The translations under genes and the position numbers were made by a program. Below, one piece after another: positions 34,702-43,695 of a DNA stretch of 64,000 nucleotides; positions within the stretch are counted from its first letter, which is position 1, and every line of letters begins with the position of its first letter. This DNA comes from Streptomyces tardus (GTDB taxonomy: Bacteria > Actinomycetota > Actinomycetes > Streptomycetales > Streptomycetaceae), in assembly GCF_018101125.2 (NCBI RefSeq), contig NZ_JAELVF020000004.1, forward strand, positions 558,001 to 622,000, read 5' to 3'. Below the pieces are notes generated by a model. It saw only the letters and a list, made by a program, of their open reading frames with translations, ran no database searches and had not been told where the DNA came from.

Positions 34702-36732
34702 TCAGGACCGCGGGCCTTCGAGGGCTTGCAGCGATCCGGCCGGCAGCCGGTCGTTGCCCCAGCTGCGCTCGATGTAGCCGATGATCCGGGTGATGTCCTC
34801 GGCGGGCACCCGTTCCGGCTCACCGCGCTCCAGCGGGTCGGCGTGGAATATGTAGAGGCGGGAGGCGAACTGGTCGAACGGCAGCGACGCCTCGCCGAAC
34901 CGTTCGCCGTTGCCCGCCGTGGAGACGACGACACCGTCGCCCCAGTCCTGGCCGCTGTCGTTGTTCGGATTGAAGAAGTAGACCCGCATCACGTCCTGCG
35001 GGTCGGGTGCCGCCCGCAGGATCGTGATCGCGTGCCAGCCGACGTACCGGGCCGCACTGTCGGTGACGGCGACGCCGGCCGGCTGCGGATGGATCAGCGG
35101 CTGCTCGCCGTTGTACGACGGGTGGTAGCTGGCGTGGAACTGCCGCAGGAAGTCGTCGAGTTCGACCAGGTTCCCGGTCTCGACATCGACGTTGATGTGG
35201 AAACCGCGGCCCGTCCACCAGCCGTGGAACTCGGGGTTGACCCACCGGTGCGGGTCCCCGGGCCGCCCCGCGCAGCGGCGCCCCATTTCGGCGTATATCC
35301 GGTCCAGATGCGGTACCACCAGGAGCGACACCGGATCCAGGTCCGTCGGCAGCGTGCTCGCGACTCCGGAGGCGCTCTCCTTCGACGAGATCGGCTGGCC
35401 CTCGAAGTGCATGATGACCTCGTCGTCGCGGGCCGCCCAGACCACCATCTGGAGCAGATAGTCCGGGTCGTTGTACGACCACATCGACAGCGCCCGGGCC
35501 GACTGGCAGGTCGGGTTGTCGCCCTGGCCGACGCCGAGCGGCTGACCCAGCATCGAGAGCACCCCCGCGACCAGCCTCGCCCGCGGGTCCGGAACGTCGC
35601 CGAAGGCCGCTGTCAGCCGGTCCCGAGCGACGGGGGAGAGATCGAGCGCCAGCTGGCGCCAGAGCGCGGGCACGATCGGCGGCTCGTGCAGGATGCCGCG
35701 GTCGAGGAGCAGCGCGAGCCCGTAGACGCTCTGCGCGGTCTGCGGGTGTACGGAGACCTCGATGAGCCGGTGCACCAGCTCGCTGTAGCGCAGCAGACAG
35801 TTCCGGCCGGTGTCGGACAGGCCGAGGGCTTCAGCGAGGAGGTAGTCGCTCTCGCGCAGGAGGAACCGGAGCAGCTGCGCGTGGTACGGCGACACCAGGC
35901 CGGTGTCGTGCATCGCCCGGGCGAACCCCGACGCCTCGTACTGCAGACCGCCGGCGTCCATGGCCTCGAGCCGGGAGTGGAAGACGTCGAAGCCGGGGTC
36001 CTCCCGGCACGCCTCGGTGGTCCCGAAGAGGCTGGTGATCAGCCGGTCGATGCCCTGCCCCGACGAGACGCCGAGCGCGACGTCCGGGTCGTTGCGGTAG
36101 ACCGCGATACGGGTGATCAGGGACTGCACGTCCTCGACCTGGATCGGGCGCTGCCGCAGGATCCGCCAGATCTCGTCGACCAGGTTGTCCAGGATGCTGT
36201 CGTAGCCGATCTCGTCGGCGAGGTGGCGGAACAGGTCACGGACGAGCTCCGCGGTCCGGCCGTCCCGGGCCCGCTCCGCCTCGCTGATCGGAGCGAAGAG
36301 CAGCTCCAGGTTGGTCGCCAGCACCTGGGACAGGAAGAGGCGGGCGTCCTCGGCGGAGAGTGTCGGGTGCGCGAAGTCGCCACGGGCGACGGCCAGCATG
36401 CGAAGCTCGCTGGCCGCCTCCATGACGACGGTGTCCGCGTCCCCGCTGTGCAGACTCGGCCCCACCAGCGAAGGTATGAGGATCTCCGGAGAGGCCCAGT
36501 CGGTCTCGAGGAAGACTCCGGCTTCCTCGAGGGCCTGCGCCCTGCTCTGGACTGCGGCGGCGCCGCCCTGCTGCAGGAGTACCCGCCGCAGGGCTTCCAG
36601 GACCCGTCGCAGCTTCGTGTGCTTGCCGAAGTCGCGGGTTTCGGCCATGGCCCGGATGGCGTCGTCGAGTGAGGCCACGCGCTTGCCGAGTCGCGCAGCC
36701 TCACTGTTGACGTTGTCGACGGTCGGTTCCAA
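34702..36732 (-). CDS. Large uncharacterised protein with papain-like cysteine peptidase signature
   Basis: I do not recognise the full-length family. Residues 1-380 are mostly helical with no known motif. The C-terminal third carries an ordered papain-type signature: Gln403 and Cys409 in VGQGDNPTCQSARALSMW (Gln six residues before Cys, as the oxyanion Gln19/Cys25 of papain), His567 in YVGWHAITIL, and Asn588 in YFFNPNNDSGQDWGDG, which recalls the NSWG..WG box. It may therefore be a cysteine peptidase, transpeptidase or amidase. No signal peptide, so cytosolic. It lies 42 bp after the ATP-grasp gene in a two-gene operon, pairing a ligase with a putative amide-cleaving enzyme. Confidence 0.75.
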   Translation of the reverse strand: MEPTVDNVNSEAARLGKRVASLDDAIRAMAETRDFGKHTKLRRVLEALRRVLLQQGGAAAVQSRAQALEEAGVFLETDWASPEILIPSLVGPSLHSGDADTVVMEAASELRMLAVARGDFAHPTLSAEDARLFLSQVLATNLELLFAPISEAERARDGRTAELVRDLFRHLADEIGYDSILDNLVDEIWRILRQRPIQVEDVQSLITRIAVYRNDPDVALGVSSGQGIDRLITSLFGTTEACREDPGFDVFHSRLEAMDAGGLQYEASGFARAMHDTGLVSPYHAQLLRFLLRESDYLLAEALGLSDTGRNCLLRYSELVHRLIEVSVHPQTAQSVYGLALLLDRGILHEPPIVPALWRQLALDLSPVARDRLTAAFGDVPDPRARLVAGVLSMLGQPLGVGQGDNPTCQSARALSMWSYNDPDYLLQMVVWAARDDEVIMHFEGQPISSKESASGVASTLPTDLDPVSLLVVPHLDRIYAEMGRRCAGRPGDPHRWVNPEFHGWWTGRGFHINVDVETGNLVELDDFLRQFHASYHPSYNGEQPLIHPQPAGVAVTDSAARYVGWHAITILRAAPDPQDVMRVYFFNPNNDSGQDWGDGVVVSTAGNGERFGEASLPFDQFASRLYIFHADPLERGEPERVPAEDITRIIGYIERSWGNDRLPAGSLQALEGPRS

Positions 36733-36774
36733 AAGGGGCTTCCCTCGATCAGGTCTTCTGCGTCCGCGAGGTCG

Positions 36775-38016
36775 TCAGACGTAGAAGTCGAGCTCTTCCT
36801 GCTGCTTCAACAGGTCGCGCATGCGGTAGGGGTCCTCACCGAAGAAGTACACCAGACCCCAGTGGGTGCCGAACGCAGTCCTCTTGGTGACAGTCTCCTC
36901 CACCGGCTTCGAGAGGTCGTGCGACTCGTAGTAGTCGTCGTCCTCCGTCTGCTCCGGGATCCGCAGGTCGCTGACGACGCGGCGGCGCGGGTAGACACCG
37001 AAGCAGCCGGCGACTCCGGACGCGTCGACGACCTCGCGGGGGAAGAAGGCGTCGATCTCCTCCTCCGTCGTCTTCGGGTCGAAGGCCAGCACGAGGCCAT
37101 GGTAGGCGTTGAATCCGTACGCCCGCTCCAGGAGCTCGAACACCTTGAAGCCCGGTGGCCGGTAGGCGACTTCGCCGAAGTACATCTCTCCGTCACTGGT
37201 GACGAAATACTCCGGGTGCACGAATCCGAACTCGATGTCGAACGCCTTGATGAGCTTTTCGATCTGAGCGGTGATCTGCGGGCGGTACCGCTCCAGCTCC
37301 GGGGTCGCGGGTACGAAGACCGAGTACCCCAGCGTGACGTACTCGGAGATGTTGAGGAACTTGATTTTTCCGTTGTGCACCCACGCCTCGACTGCGAACT
37401 CCCAGCCGTCGAGGTGGGACTCCATGAGGACCGGGAACTCTTCTTCCGGGATCGTGTCGACCTCGTCCGGTGTGCGGATGACGCGGTGCCCGAGGCATCC
37501 TGCTTTGTCGAACGCCTTGAGATGGATGGGGTCGTTCGGGTCACCGTCGAGCTTGAGCAGCGTCTGATTGACGCGCTTGAGGAAGCGGATGACGTCGTCC
37601 CGGTCGTGCGCCTCCTCGAAGATCCCGACACGGATGCCGCCGAGCTGTGCGCGGCGTTTCATCAGCGCCTTGTCCCGCAGCAGCATGGCCTGTCCGTACA
37701 GGCGGGGATCTTCCAACAGCACCGAGTTGATCGCCCCGGCCCATTCCACGGTTTCCTCGAACAACGGGATCGCGACGTCGACGCCCTCCTTCTGGAGGGT
37801 TTCGGCAATCTCCATGGAGCGGTCATTGAGCCGTTCGAAATTCCACGGGACGTAGGGGATGTCGTGCTCAACGCAGTACTCCTCGGCCCATTCCGGCGCC
37901 ACGACGATGTATCTGCGGTCGAACCGGTCGAGCGCTTCCACTGCGGCGAGGCTCCAGCCGAGAAGCGCCACGTATCCTTTGTCGGGATTTCTGGTGCCCA
38001 GTTCGCGCTCCGGCAT
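36775..38016 (-). CDS. ATP-grasp family ligase
   Basis: The 413-residue protein has a Rossmann-like N-terminal domain (YVALLGWSLAAVEALDRFDR) and an ATP-grasp core with EFPVLMESHLDGWEFAVEAW, HNGKIKFLNISEYVTLG, and the metal-binding FGEVAYRPPGFKVFELLERA near residue 285, as in carboxylate-amine ligases of the carnosine-synthase or BL00235 type. It should join an acid to an amine through an acyl-phosphate. AGGAGAA precedes the ATG at 38014-38016. The downstream partner is the papain-like protein. No obvious precursor peptide is adjacent, so the substrate may be a small molecule or a diffusible peptide. Confidence 0.9.
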   Translation of the reverse strand: MPERELGTRNPDKGYVALLGWSLAAVEALDRFDRRYIVVAPEWAEEYCVEHDIPYVPWNFERLNDRSMEIAETLQKEGVDVAIPLFEETVEWAGAINSVLLEDPRLYGQAMLLRDKALMKRRAQLGGIRVGIFEEAHDRDDVIRFLKRVNQTLLKLDGDPNDPIHLKAFDKAGCLGHRVIRTPDEVDTIPEEEFPVLMESHLDGWEFAVEAWVHNGKIKFLNISEYVTLGYSVFVPATPELERYRPQITAQIEKLIKAFDIEFGFVHPEYFVTSDGEMYFGEVAYRPPGFKVFELLERAYGFNAYHGLVLAFDPKTTEEEIDAFFPREVVDASGVAGCFGVYPRRRVVSDLRIPEQTEDDDYYESHDLSKPVEETVTKRTAFGTHWGLVYFFGEDPYRMRDLLKQQEELDFYV

Positions 38017-38433
38017 AGATTCTTCTCCTTCGGCGCTTGCGCGCATCGATGACGTGACTGACTCGCGTACCCGGCGGTCCCGCGCACAAACGATGAGACT
38101 TTCGGGGCCGTGGCTGTGGAAGGCGGGCCGACGTGTCCCGCGTTCTGCGGCGTTCGGAATGCCCGAAGGGCGGCGGGCGGCGCCGTGTTGGCCTTGCCCG
38201 CCTGCCGAAGGAGCGCGGACGCGGGCGTGGGGTTGAAGATGCCGGCACCCGGCCACGTCACCGTCTTCCTCTTCCAACTCACCATGATCTGGAACAAGTT
38301 CTTCCTCCCGCCGGTGATGCTCTCCGACGAGGTTCTGTTTTCGCTGAGCCTGGCGCTCGGGGCTGGCCGCCGGCAGCGTCAAGTAGCTGCTCCACCGCGT
38401 GACGCGACCCCGGTACGGCCGCCGCGCGGCGGC
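38017..38433. other. 417-bp stretch upstream of the ATP-grasp gene
   Basis: This must hold the promoter of the ATP-grasp operon but no clean -35/-10 pair is evident. A minus-strand frame from the ATG at 38295-38297, or one at 38283-38285 (MVSWKRKTVTWPGAGIFNPT), has good third-position G/C for about 40 codons and then loses it without a stop. It lacks a ribosome binding site, so I do not call it a gene, but it is the best place to look for a small peptide partner. Confidence 0.35.
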
Positions 38434-39591
38434 TCAGGCACCCGCCGGACGGCCGGGGGAGCACAGCACGAGAAGAGTGATCTCGCTGGGGGCCAGCACA
38501 CGGAACGGCGGCCCCCAGAAGCCGGTGCCGCGGCTGGTGTAGAGCTGGGTGCGGTCGCCGTGGCGGCTGAGCCCGGCCACGGCCGGCTGGTCGAGACGGA
38601 CCAGATAGTGGAAGGGCCAGATCTGGCCGCCGTGGGTGTGGCCGGAGAGCTGCAGGTCGACACCGTGGGCCGCGGCGCGGTCGACGAACGTCGGCTGATG
38701 GGCGAGGAGCAGCACGGGAAGGTCCGGGTCGGCGCCCTCCAGAGCGCCGTCGAGGTGGGCGCGGTGGCCCGGCAGCCCGGAGGACTCGGCGGTGACGTCG
38801 TCGACACCGGCGACGACGAGGGTGTCGCCGCCGCGCTCCAGCAGCAGATGGCGGTTGCGCAGCGGCTCCCAGCCCAGCTCGTTCATCAGGTCCACCCAGC
38901 CCTGGGCCTCGCTGTAGTACTCGTGGTTGCCGGTGACGTAGACACGGCCGCGGGTCGCCTGCACGGTGCCGAGCGGTGCCGCCTGGGCCTGTCGGCGCTC
39001 GGCGGTGCCGTCCGCGATGTCGCCGGTGTGGCAGACGAGGTCGGCGTCCAGGCTGTTGACCGTCTCGCAGACCCGCGCCGACCAGCTTGCGCGGTCGAGC
39101 GGACCGTAGTGGGTGTCGGTGATCAGGACGACCCTGGTGTTGTCCAACCCCGAGCCCAGGCGCGGGAGTTCGACCTCCAGGCGGCGCACCCGGGGCACGC
39201 GTCGTGCCTCGGCGTACCCCCAGGCGAGCAGCACGGCGGTCGTGCCGAGGACGGCCCAGGTCACGATGCGCGCCCGGTCCTGCCCGTCGCCGACGTCGGC
39301 CGCGACCAGCGCGAGCCGCAGCAGCGTGCCGAGCAGCACCGACCAGGTGAACAGGACCCAGACGGCGCCCAGCAGTGTGTCGCCCACGATCGCCGCACCG
39401 TCCTGCTGACGCCGCCCGTGTCCGCGCACCATCGCCAGCGGCATACCGGCCAGACCCAGTACGAAGAGCGCGGTGCCGATCAGCGTGACGGGCAGCGGCC
39501 AGCCCTGCCCCGTGTACAGCAGCACCCAGCACGGCACCGCCCACAGCAGGACCGGGGCGACCAGCGGGACGTAGCGCATGAGGAGCTGCAT
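38434..39591 (-). CDS. Membrane-anchored calcineurin-like metallophosphoesterase
   Basis: The 385-residue protein has four N-terminal hydrophobic segments (to about residue 135) and a metallophosphoesterase domain with all five metal motifs in order: LITDTHYG, HTGDIADG, TGNHEYY, LAHQP and LSGHTHGGQ. It resembles YkuE/YaeI-type enzymes acting on phospholipid-linked substrates at the membrane. The start ATG at 39589-39591 is followed by another ATG 4 codons later. A 31-bp piece of its coding sequence is duplicated just before the start, so the upstream region is disturbed. Confidence 0.92.
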   Translation of the reverse strand: MQLLMRYVPLVAPVLLWAVPCWVLLYTGQGWPLPVTLIGTALFVLGLAGMPLAMVRGHGRRQQDGAAIVGDTLLGAVWVLFTWSVLLGTLLRLALVAADVGDGQDRARIVTWAVLGTTAVLLAWGYAEARRVPRVRRLEVELPRLGSGLDNTRVVLITDTHYGPLDRASWSARVCETVNSLDADLVCHTGDIADGTAERRQAQAAPLGTVQATRGRVYVTGNHEYYSEAQGWVDLMNELGWEPLRNRHLLLERGGDTLVVAGVDDVTAESSGLPGHRAHLDGALEGADPDLPVLLLAHQPTFVDRAAAHGVDLQLSGHTHGGQIWPFHYLVRLDQPAVAGLSRHGDRTQLYTSRGTGFWGPPFRVLAPSEITLLVLCSPGRPAGA

Positions 39592-39832
39592 CCGGCGGCG
39601 CGGTGCCGATCAGCGTGACGGGCAGCGGTACGGGGCGCGCCCGCGGACCCGGGCCGGTCGGACGTCCGACCGGCCCGGCCGCCCGCGCCCCGAACCCGCT
39701 CGGGCCTTTCGGCCGACGGTCCCGGCACTGCTGCCGTTCCCATTGTCCGCCGTCGCACCGACAACCGGCTCCGAGGGGGCGAGAGGCCGGCCACCGGCCC
39801 GGGTCCGCGGGCGCGCCCCGTACCGCTGCCCG
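39468..39832. repeat. Short direct and inverted duplications upstream of the metallophosphoesterase
   Basis: A 31-bp stretch inside the gene (39468-39498) is copied directly at 39598-39628. From there 39619-39658 is inverted at 39793-39832 (40 bp). Between them lies a 30-bp perfect palindrome, 39649-39678. CGTGACGGGCAG occurs again near 39918. The arrangement is like the other fold-back sites but smaller. It leaves the region from 39592 to 40011 without a recognisable gene. Confidence 0.72.
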
Positions 39833-40011
39833 GTGCCGGGAAACCGTGGTGCGCGCTGCCGTCGGGAACGGGTAACGTCCCGCCCATGTTCTCCCAGACG
39901 CCTGTTGACGAGTGAGAGCGTGACGGGCAGCCGCTGACGTGCTCGAACGTCGCCGCTCCGCCCGCCGGCGAAGAACCCGCAGAATCACTTCACATCACTC
40001 CGGGAGGACCC

Positions 40012-40224
40012 GTGAGCAAGAACATCAACAACCCCGTGGGCATGGGCGGTGGCCAGCGCAAGAGGCTGTCGCGCACCGAACGCCAGAACAACGGCCCGCA
40101 CCGCAACCTCGACCGACAGAGCGCCGCCGACCGCAAGGCCGAACTGCTGCGCAAGATGCGGGAGAAGACCGGCGCGGCCGAGAGCGCCGAGCAGCCGTCG
40201 GGCGAGGACGCGGCACAGAGCTGA
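40012..40224 (+). CDS. DUF6243 family small basic protein
   Basis: The 70-residue protein is highly charged and starts SKNINNPVGMGGGQRKRLSR then TERQNNGPHRNLDRQSAADR, the conserved part of a small Streptomyces family (DUF6243). It has no membrane segment and is probably disordered or nucleic-acid binding. The GTG at 40012 is preceded by GGGAGGAC. A hairpin terminator follows, so it is monocistronic. Function unknown. Confidence 0.85.
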   Translation: MSKNINNPVGMGGGQRKRLSRTERQNNGPHRNLDRQSAADRKAELLRKMREKTGAAESAEQPSGEDAAQS

Positions 40225-40245
40225 CGCGCCGCAGCACCGCAGTGG

Positions 40246-40282
40246 GCCGGGCCCGTACCGCATCGCGCGGTGCGGGCCCGGC
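40246..40282 (+). terminator. Hairpin terminator after the DUF6243 gene
   Basis: GCCGGGCCCGTACCGC (40246-40261) pairs with 40267-40282 around the loop ATCGC, with a single A-to-G difference that still allows G-U pairing in RNA. It starts 21 bases after the stop. Confidence 0.72.
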
Positions 40283-40310
40283 TGCCGTACGGCTGCGACT
40301 CGCGCCCGGG

Positions 40311-40379
40311 TGTCCGATCCGGTACGGGCGCGGTGTCCGATCCGGTACGGGCCGGACGCCGGATCCGGTAGGGGCCCGG
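40311..40379. repeat. 23-bp tandem repeat, three units
   Basis: Units at 40311-40333, 40334-40356 and 40357-40379 share CCGATCCGGTACGGG-type sequence; the third is more diverged (CCGGATCCGGTAGGGG). They lie just before the LacI-family gene and could be a repeated protein site or simple slippage. Confidence 0.65.
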
Positions 40380-40452
40380 GTGTTCGCGCCCCGGCCGCCA
40401 GGGGTGAGGATGGGTCTGCCACGTCCTGCCGAGCGAGGAGCGGTCCGCGCAG

Positions 40453-41508
40453 ATGCCCACTTCCGGTTCAGGTCCCAAGCCGCCGACGATCGCCGATGTC
40501 GCACGCGCCGCCGGGGTGTCGCGTACGACGGTCTCGCACGCTCTGAACGGGCTCGGCAAGGTCGACCCGCGGACCAGGGCGCGGATCAAGGACGTGGCCG
40601 CCGAGCTCGGTTATCGGCCCAATCTGCGTGCGCAGCGGCTGCGGCGCGGAGAGGCCAGGGCCATCGCGCTGGCCTCCTCGATGCCGTTCGCGGTCGCCGG
40701 CGGGCCGTCGCGGCTCGGGTTCTACATGGAGGTGGCCGCAGCCGCCGCCGAGAGCGCCCTGCTGCACGACTACGCGCTGGTGCTGGTCCCGCCGGTGGAG
40801 TCCGGTTCCGCCCTGTACTCGGTGGACATCGACGGCGCGATCGTCGTCGAGCCGGACGTGGCGGACGCCGCGGTGGCGCAGCTGCGCGAGCGCGGACTGC
40901 CCTACGTGGCGCTGGGTCGGCCGGTCGCCGCCGAGGAGGAGTGCCCGTACATCGATCTGCGCGGTGGCGCGGTGACCGAGGCGCTGCTCGCGCATCTGCG
41001 GGAGCAGGGCGCGCGGCACCCGGCGCTGATCGTCGGCGCCAACTCCCGCCACTCCGCGGTGGATGCGCGCGCCGCGTACGAGCGGGCGGCCGAGGAGCAC
41101 GGCTGGGAGCCGATCGTGGCGGCGGAACCGGAGTCCGGGGGCGAACAGGCCGGCTACGACCGGTGTGCGGCGCTGCTCGCCGAGCATCCCGAGATCGACG
41201 CGGTCTGCGCGATGGTGGACGCCTTCGCGGTGGGCGCAGTGCGGGCGATCCACGACAGCGGTCGCAGGATCCCGGCCGACGTCATGGTCGTCACCCGGTA
41301 CGACGGGCTGCGCGCGCGCACCAGCCGGCCGCCGCTGACCGCCGTCGACCTGCAACTGGACCGGGCCGCCTTCGCCGCGGTGGAGCTGCTGCTCGGACGG
41401 CTGCGCGGGAACCCGGTTCCGGCGCCGGAACCGTCCGCCTCCAGTCGGCCGCGGGTCATCGCGCGCGAGTCCTCCTCGCGCACCCCTGCCGGCGACCGCG
41501 CGCACTGA
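40453..41508 (+). CDS. LacI family transcriptional regulator
   Basis: The 351-residue protein has a LacI helix-turn-helix (PTIADVARAAGVSRTTVSHA), hinge (YRPNLRAQRLRRGEARAIAL) and a sugar-binding-protein-like effector domain. It is convergent with the TauE/amidohydrolase/permease operon, whose promoter at 45135-45183 contains a perfect LacI-type palindrome. I infer it regulates that operon, with a purine- or pyrimidine-like effector. Start ATG at 40453. Confidence 0.92.
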   Translation: MPTSGSGPKPPTIADVARAAGVSRTTVSHALNGLGKVDPRTRARIKDVAAELGYRPNLRAQRLRRGEARAIALASSMPFAVAGGPSRLGFYMEVAAAAAESALLHDYALVLVPPVESGSALYSVDIDGAIVVEPDVADAAVAQLRERGLPYVALGRPVAAEEECPYIDLRGGAVTEALLAHLREQGARHPALIVGANSRHSAVDARAAYERAAEEHGWEPIVAAEPESGGEQAGYDRCAALLAEHPEIDAVCAMVDAFAVGAVRAIHDSGRRIPADVMVVTRYDGLRARTSRPPLTAVDLQLDRAAFAAVELLLGRLRGNPVPAPEPSASSRPRVIARESSSRTPAGDRAH

Positions 41509-41596
41509 CGCCCCCCACCGCCCGCGCCCGTGCGCCCGGCCGTTTTGGCCACGTCGCACAGGCGCGACCACCTGGCCACGTCCTCTTCCGGAGGAG

Positions 41597-42307
41597 TCAC
41601 ATGCCCAGGATGAGGGCGGCCCCCGAGACCAGCGCGAAGACGAGCACGAACAGGCGCATCCGGCGCGCGTCCAGCCGGTGGTGCACCAGACGGCTCAGCC
41701 ACGCTCCCAACGCGATCGCCGGGAGCACCGCCACGACCGTCCCGAGGTCCGCGGTGCTGCCCATCCCGGTGCCGAACAGCAGCGCCAGCGAGGCGACTTC
41801 GCCCACCAGGAAGCAGGCCGCGACGGTGGCGCGAAGCTCCGACGGCGGCCGGTGCTGGTACACCAGCGCGAGCGGCGGCCCGCCGACACCGGTGGCAGTC
41901 TCCGTCAGCCCCGTCACCACGCCCGCCCCCAGGTAGGCCGCGCGGCCCGGAGTGAAGGCGGGGGCCGCCAGGCTCACCACCGCCGCCAGCACGGTGGCGA
42001 CACCCACGAAAAGGCCCAGCCCCCGTTCGGGGATCAGCCACAGCAGGGCGAGCCCGCCGGGTGTGGCGGCCAGCCGCGCCGCGGAGATCCAGGACGCGCC
42101 GCGCAGGTCCAGGGCTGAGCGTTCCCGCCAGGCGACGTAGGCGTTGAGCGGGATCATCGCGGCCAGCACGAACACCGGAAGCAGCTCCGGCGCGAGCATT
42201 CCCGTCACCGGCGCGACGATCAGTGCGAAGCCGAGACCGCTGCTTCCCTGGACGAAGGCGGCGAGCGCGACGGCGCAGGCCAGCAGCGAAAGCGTCATGA
42301 CCGTCAC
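41597..42307 (-). CDS. TauE/SafE-like (UPF0721) membrane transporter
   Basis: The 236-residue protein has about eight hydrophobic helices with the duplicated TauE/SafE signature GSSGLGFALIVAPVTGMLAP and TGLTETATGVGGPPLALVY. Family members export sulfite, sulfoacetate or other small organosulfur or carboxylate anions. I chose the GTG at 42305-42307, which overlaps the amidohydrolase stop as GTGA and has GGAG in front; an ATG at 42298 is an alternative. It is the last gene of the permease/amidohydrolase operon and may export a product of nucleobase deamination. Confidence 0.85.
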   Translation of the reverse strand: MTVMTLSLLACAVALAAFVQGSSGLGFALIVAPVTGMLAPELLPVFVLAAMIPLNAYVAWRERSALDLRGASWISAARLAATPGGLALLWLIPERGLGLFVGVATVLAAVVSLAAPAFTPGRAAYLGAGVVTGLTETATGVGGPPLALVYQHRPPSELRATVAACFLVGEVASLALLFGTGMGSTADLGTVVAVLPAIALGAWLSRLVHHRLDARRMRLFVLVFALVSGAALILGM

Positions 42308-43695
42308 TGTGCTCCGCTCCGCTCCCGGGCCGCCGTGGAGGTGGGGTGTGCCCGGGTGATCCGGGCGCGGCGGACCGTCTCCCGGGAGCGTGCAACGGCC
42401 TCCCGCACCAGCGCGTCGGCGTCCCAACCGGTGGGCCTGCCGCGCCACATGCGCAGCAGGCCGTCGACGTGGACGGAGGTGATCTGGTCGCGGTTGCCGC
42501 GTCGCAGCAGCTCCCACGGCACGTCCCAGGAGAGCGCGAGCTCGGGGGTGGAGATGTCGACCAGGAGGAAGTCGGCCGCCATCCCCGGTGCGACCGCGCC
42601 GGTGCGGGCGCCGAGGCCGAGGGCGTCGGCGCCACCGCGTGCGGCGTGGTCCAGCCAGGTCCAGCCGGCGCCGCAGGAGGAGTCACCGGTGGCCAGGCCG
42701 TGGGTCAGCCGCTGGGCGAACTCCGCCGCCTCGACGAGCCGGAAGCCGTCCGCCCGGGTGCCGTCGGTGCCCAGCCCGAAGCGGATGCCGCGTTCGGCCA
42801 TGGCGGCGGCGGGGGCGACGGCGTTGCCCTTCCAGGCGCTGGCGACCGGGTTGTAGCTGACGGCGGCCCCGGTCTCCGCGAGCAGGGACAGCTCGCGCGG
42901 GGTGAGCAGGGTGGCGTGCGCGGCGAGCAGCTGCGGACCGAGCGCGCCGACGTGGTGCAGGTACTCCAGAGGGCGCAACCCGTGCTGGACGAGGGAGCGT
43001 TCGACCCCGGCCAGATGCTCGTTCACATGGATCTGGACGACCGCTCCGGCGTCGGCGGCGAGTGCGGCGGTGGCGCGCAGCACCCCGGCCGAGGCGGCCT
43101 CGGGCACCGGAACGGCCAACGAGGGGTGGACCAGCGGGTCCGAGGCGTACCGTGCCAGATGGGCCTCCGCGCGGGACAGCGCCCCGTCGGCGTCCCCGCT
43201 CTCCGCGTCGCCGCAGACGAGCCCGAGGATGCAGCGTATGCCCGCCTCACGGGTGGCGGCTGCCAGTACGCCGTGGTCCACCGAGGCACGGGTACCGGCG
43301 TCGGCGACGGTGGTGAAACCGCCGCGCAGCGCCTCCAGCGCCGCCAACTTGGCCGCCACGTACGCCGATTCCTCGTCCAGCGCGCCTTCCAGCGGCACCC
43401 ACACCCGGCGGAAGATCTCCGAGGGCTCGCCGAAGGCGAGGGCCGAGCCGAAGCTCTGGGTGAGGTGGTGGTGCGCGTCGACGAAGCCGGGCATCAGCAG
43501 ATGGCCGGGCAGGTGTACGGGGGTGAGGTGCGGGTGGGCGGTGGCGAGCGCGTCGGCCGGACCGACGTCGCCGAAGACGCCGTCGCGCACCAGGACCGCG
43601 TGCCCCTCGACGAGGCCCTCGGGGAGGAACACGGCGTCGGGGACCAGGAGATGGGGGCCTGGGCCCTGGAGGCGTTCGGGGGAGAGAGGGTTCAT
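42304..43695 (-). CDS. Amidohydrolase/deaminase (cytosine/guanine deaminase-like, TrzA/ATZ group)
   Basis: The 463-residue protein is a TIM-barrel amidohydrolase: MPGFVDAHHHLTQSFGSA supplies the first metal histidines, VQIHVNEHLAGVERSLV a third, LLAAHATLLTPRE a fourth, and GLGTDGTRADGF the catalytic Asp. The order matches S-adenosylhomocysteine/guanine/cytosine deaminases. Its ATG overlaps the stop of the NCS2 permease as ATGA. Together they suggest uptake and deamination of a purine, pyrimidine or triazine-like base. Confidence 0.9.
   Translation of the reverse strand: MNPLSPERLQGPGPHLLVPDAVFLPEGLVEGHAVLVRDGVFGDVGPADALATAHPHLTPVHLPGHLLMPGFVDAHHHLTQSFGSALAFGEPSEIFRRVWVPLEGALDEESAYVAAKLAALEALRGGFTTVADAGTRASVDHGVLAAATREAGIRCILGLVCGDAESGDADGALSRAEAHLARYASDPLVHPSLAVPVPEAASAGVLRATAALAADAGAVVQIHVNEHLAGVERSLVQHGLRPLEYLHHVGALGPQLLAAHATLLTPRELSLLAETGAAVSYNPVASAWKGNAVAPAAAMAERGIRFGLGTDGTRADGFRLVEAAEFAQRLTHGLATGDSSCGAGWTWLDHAARGGADALGLGARTGAVAPGMAADFLLVDISTPELALSWDVPWELLRRGNRDQITSVHVDGLLRMWRGRPTGWDADALVREAVARSRETVRRARITRAHPTSTAARERSGAQ

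Noticed and set aside
38283-38297. Possible precursor peptide gene upstream of the ATP-grasp ligase (MVSWKRKTVTWPGAGIF)
   Set aside because: No ribosome binding site, no stop before the ATP-grasp gene, and coding bias fades after about 40 codons.
39649-39678. 30-bp perfect palindrome considered as a terminator
   Set aside because: It lies inside the disturbed duplication zone and follows no identifiable gene end, so I report it only as part of the repeat.
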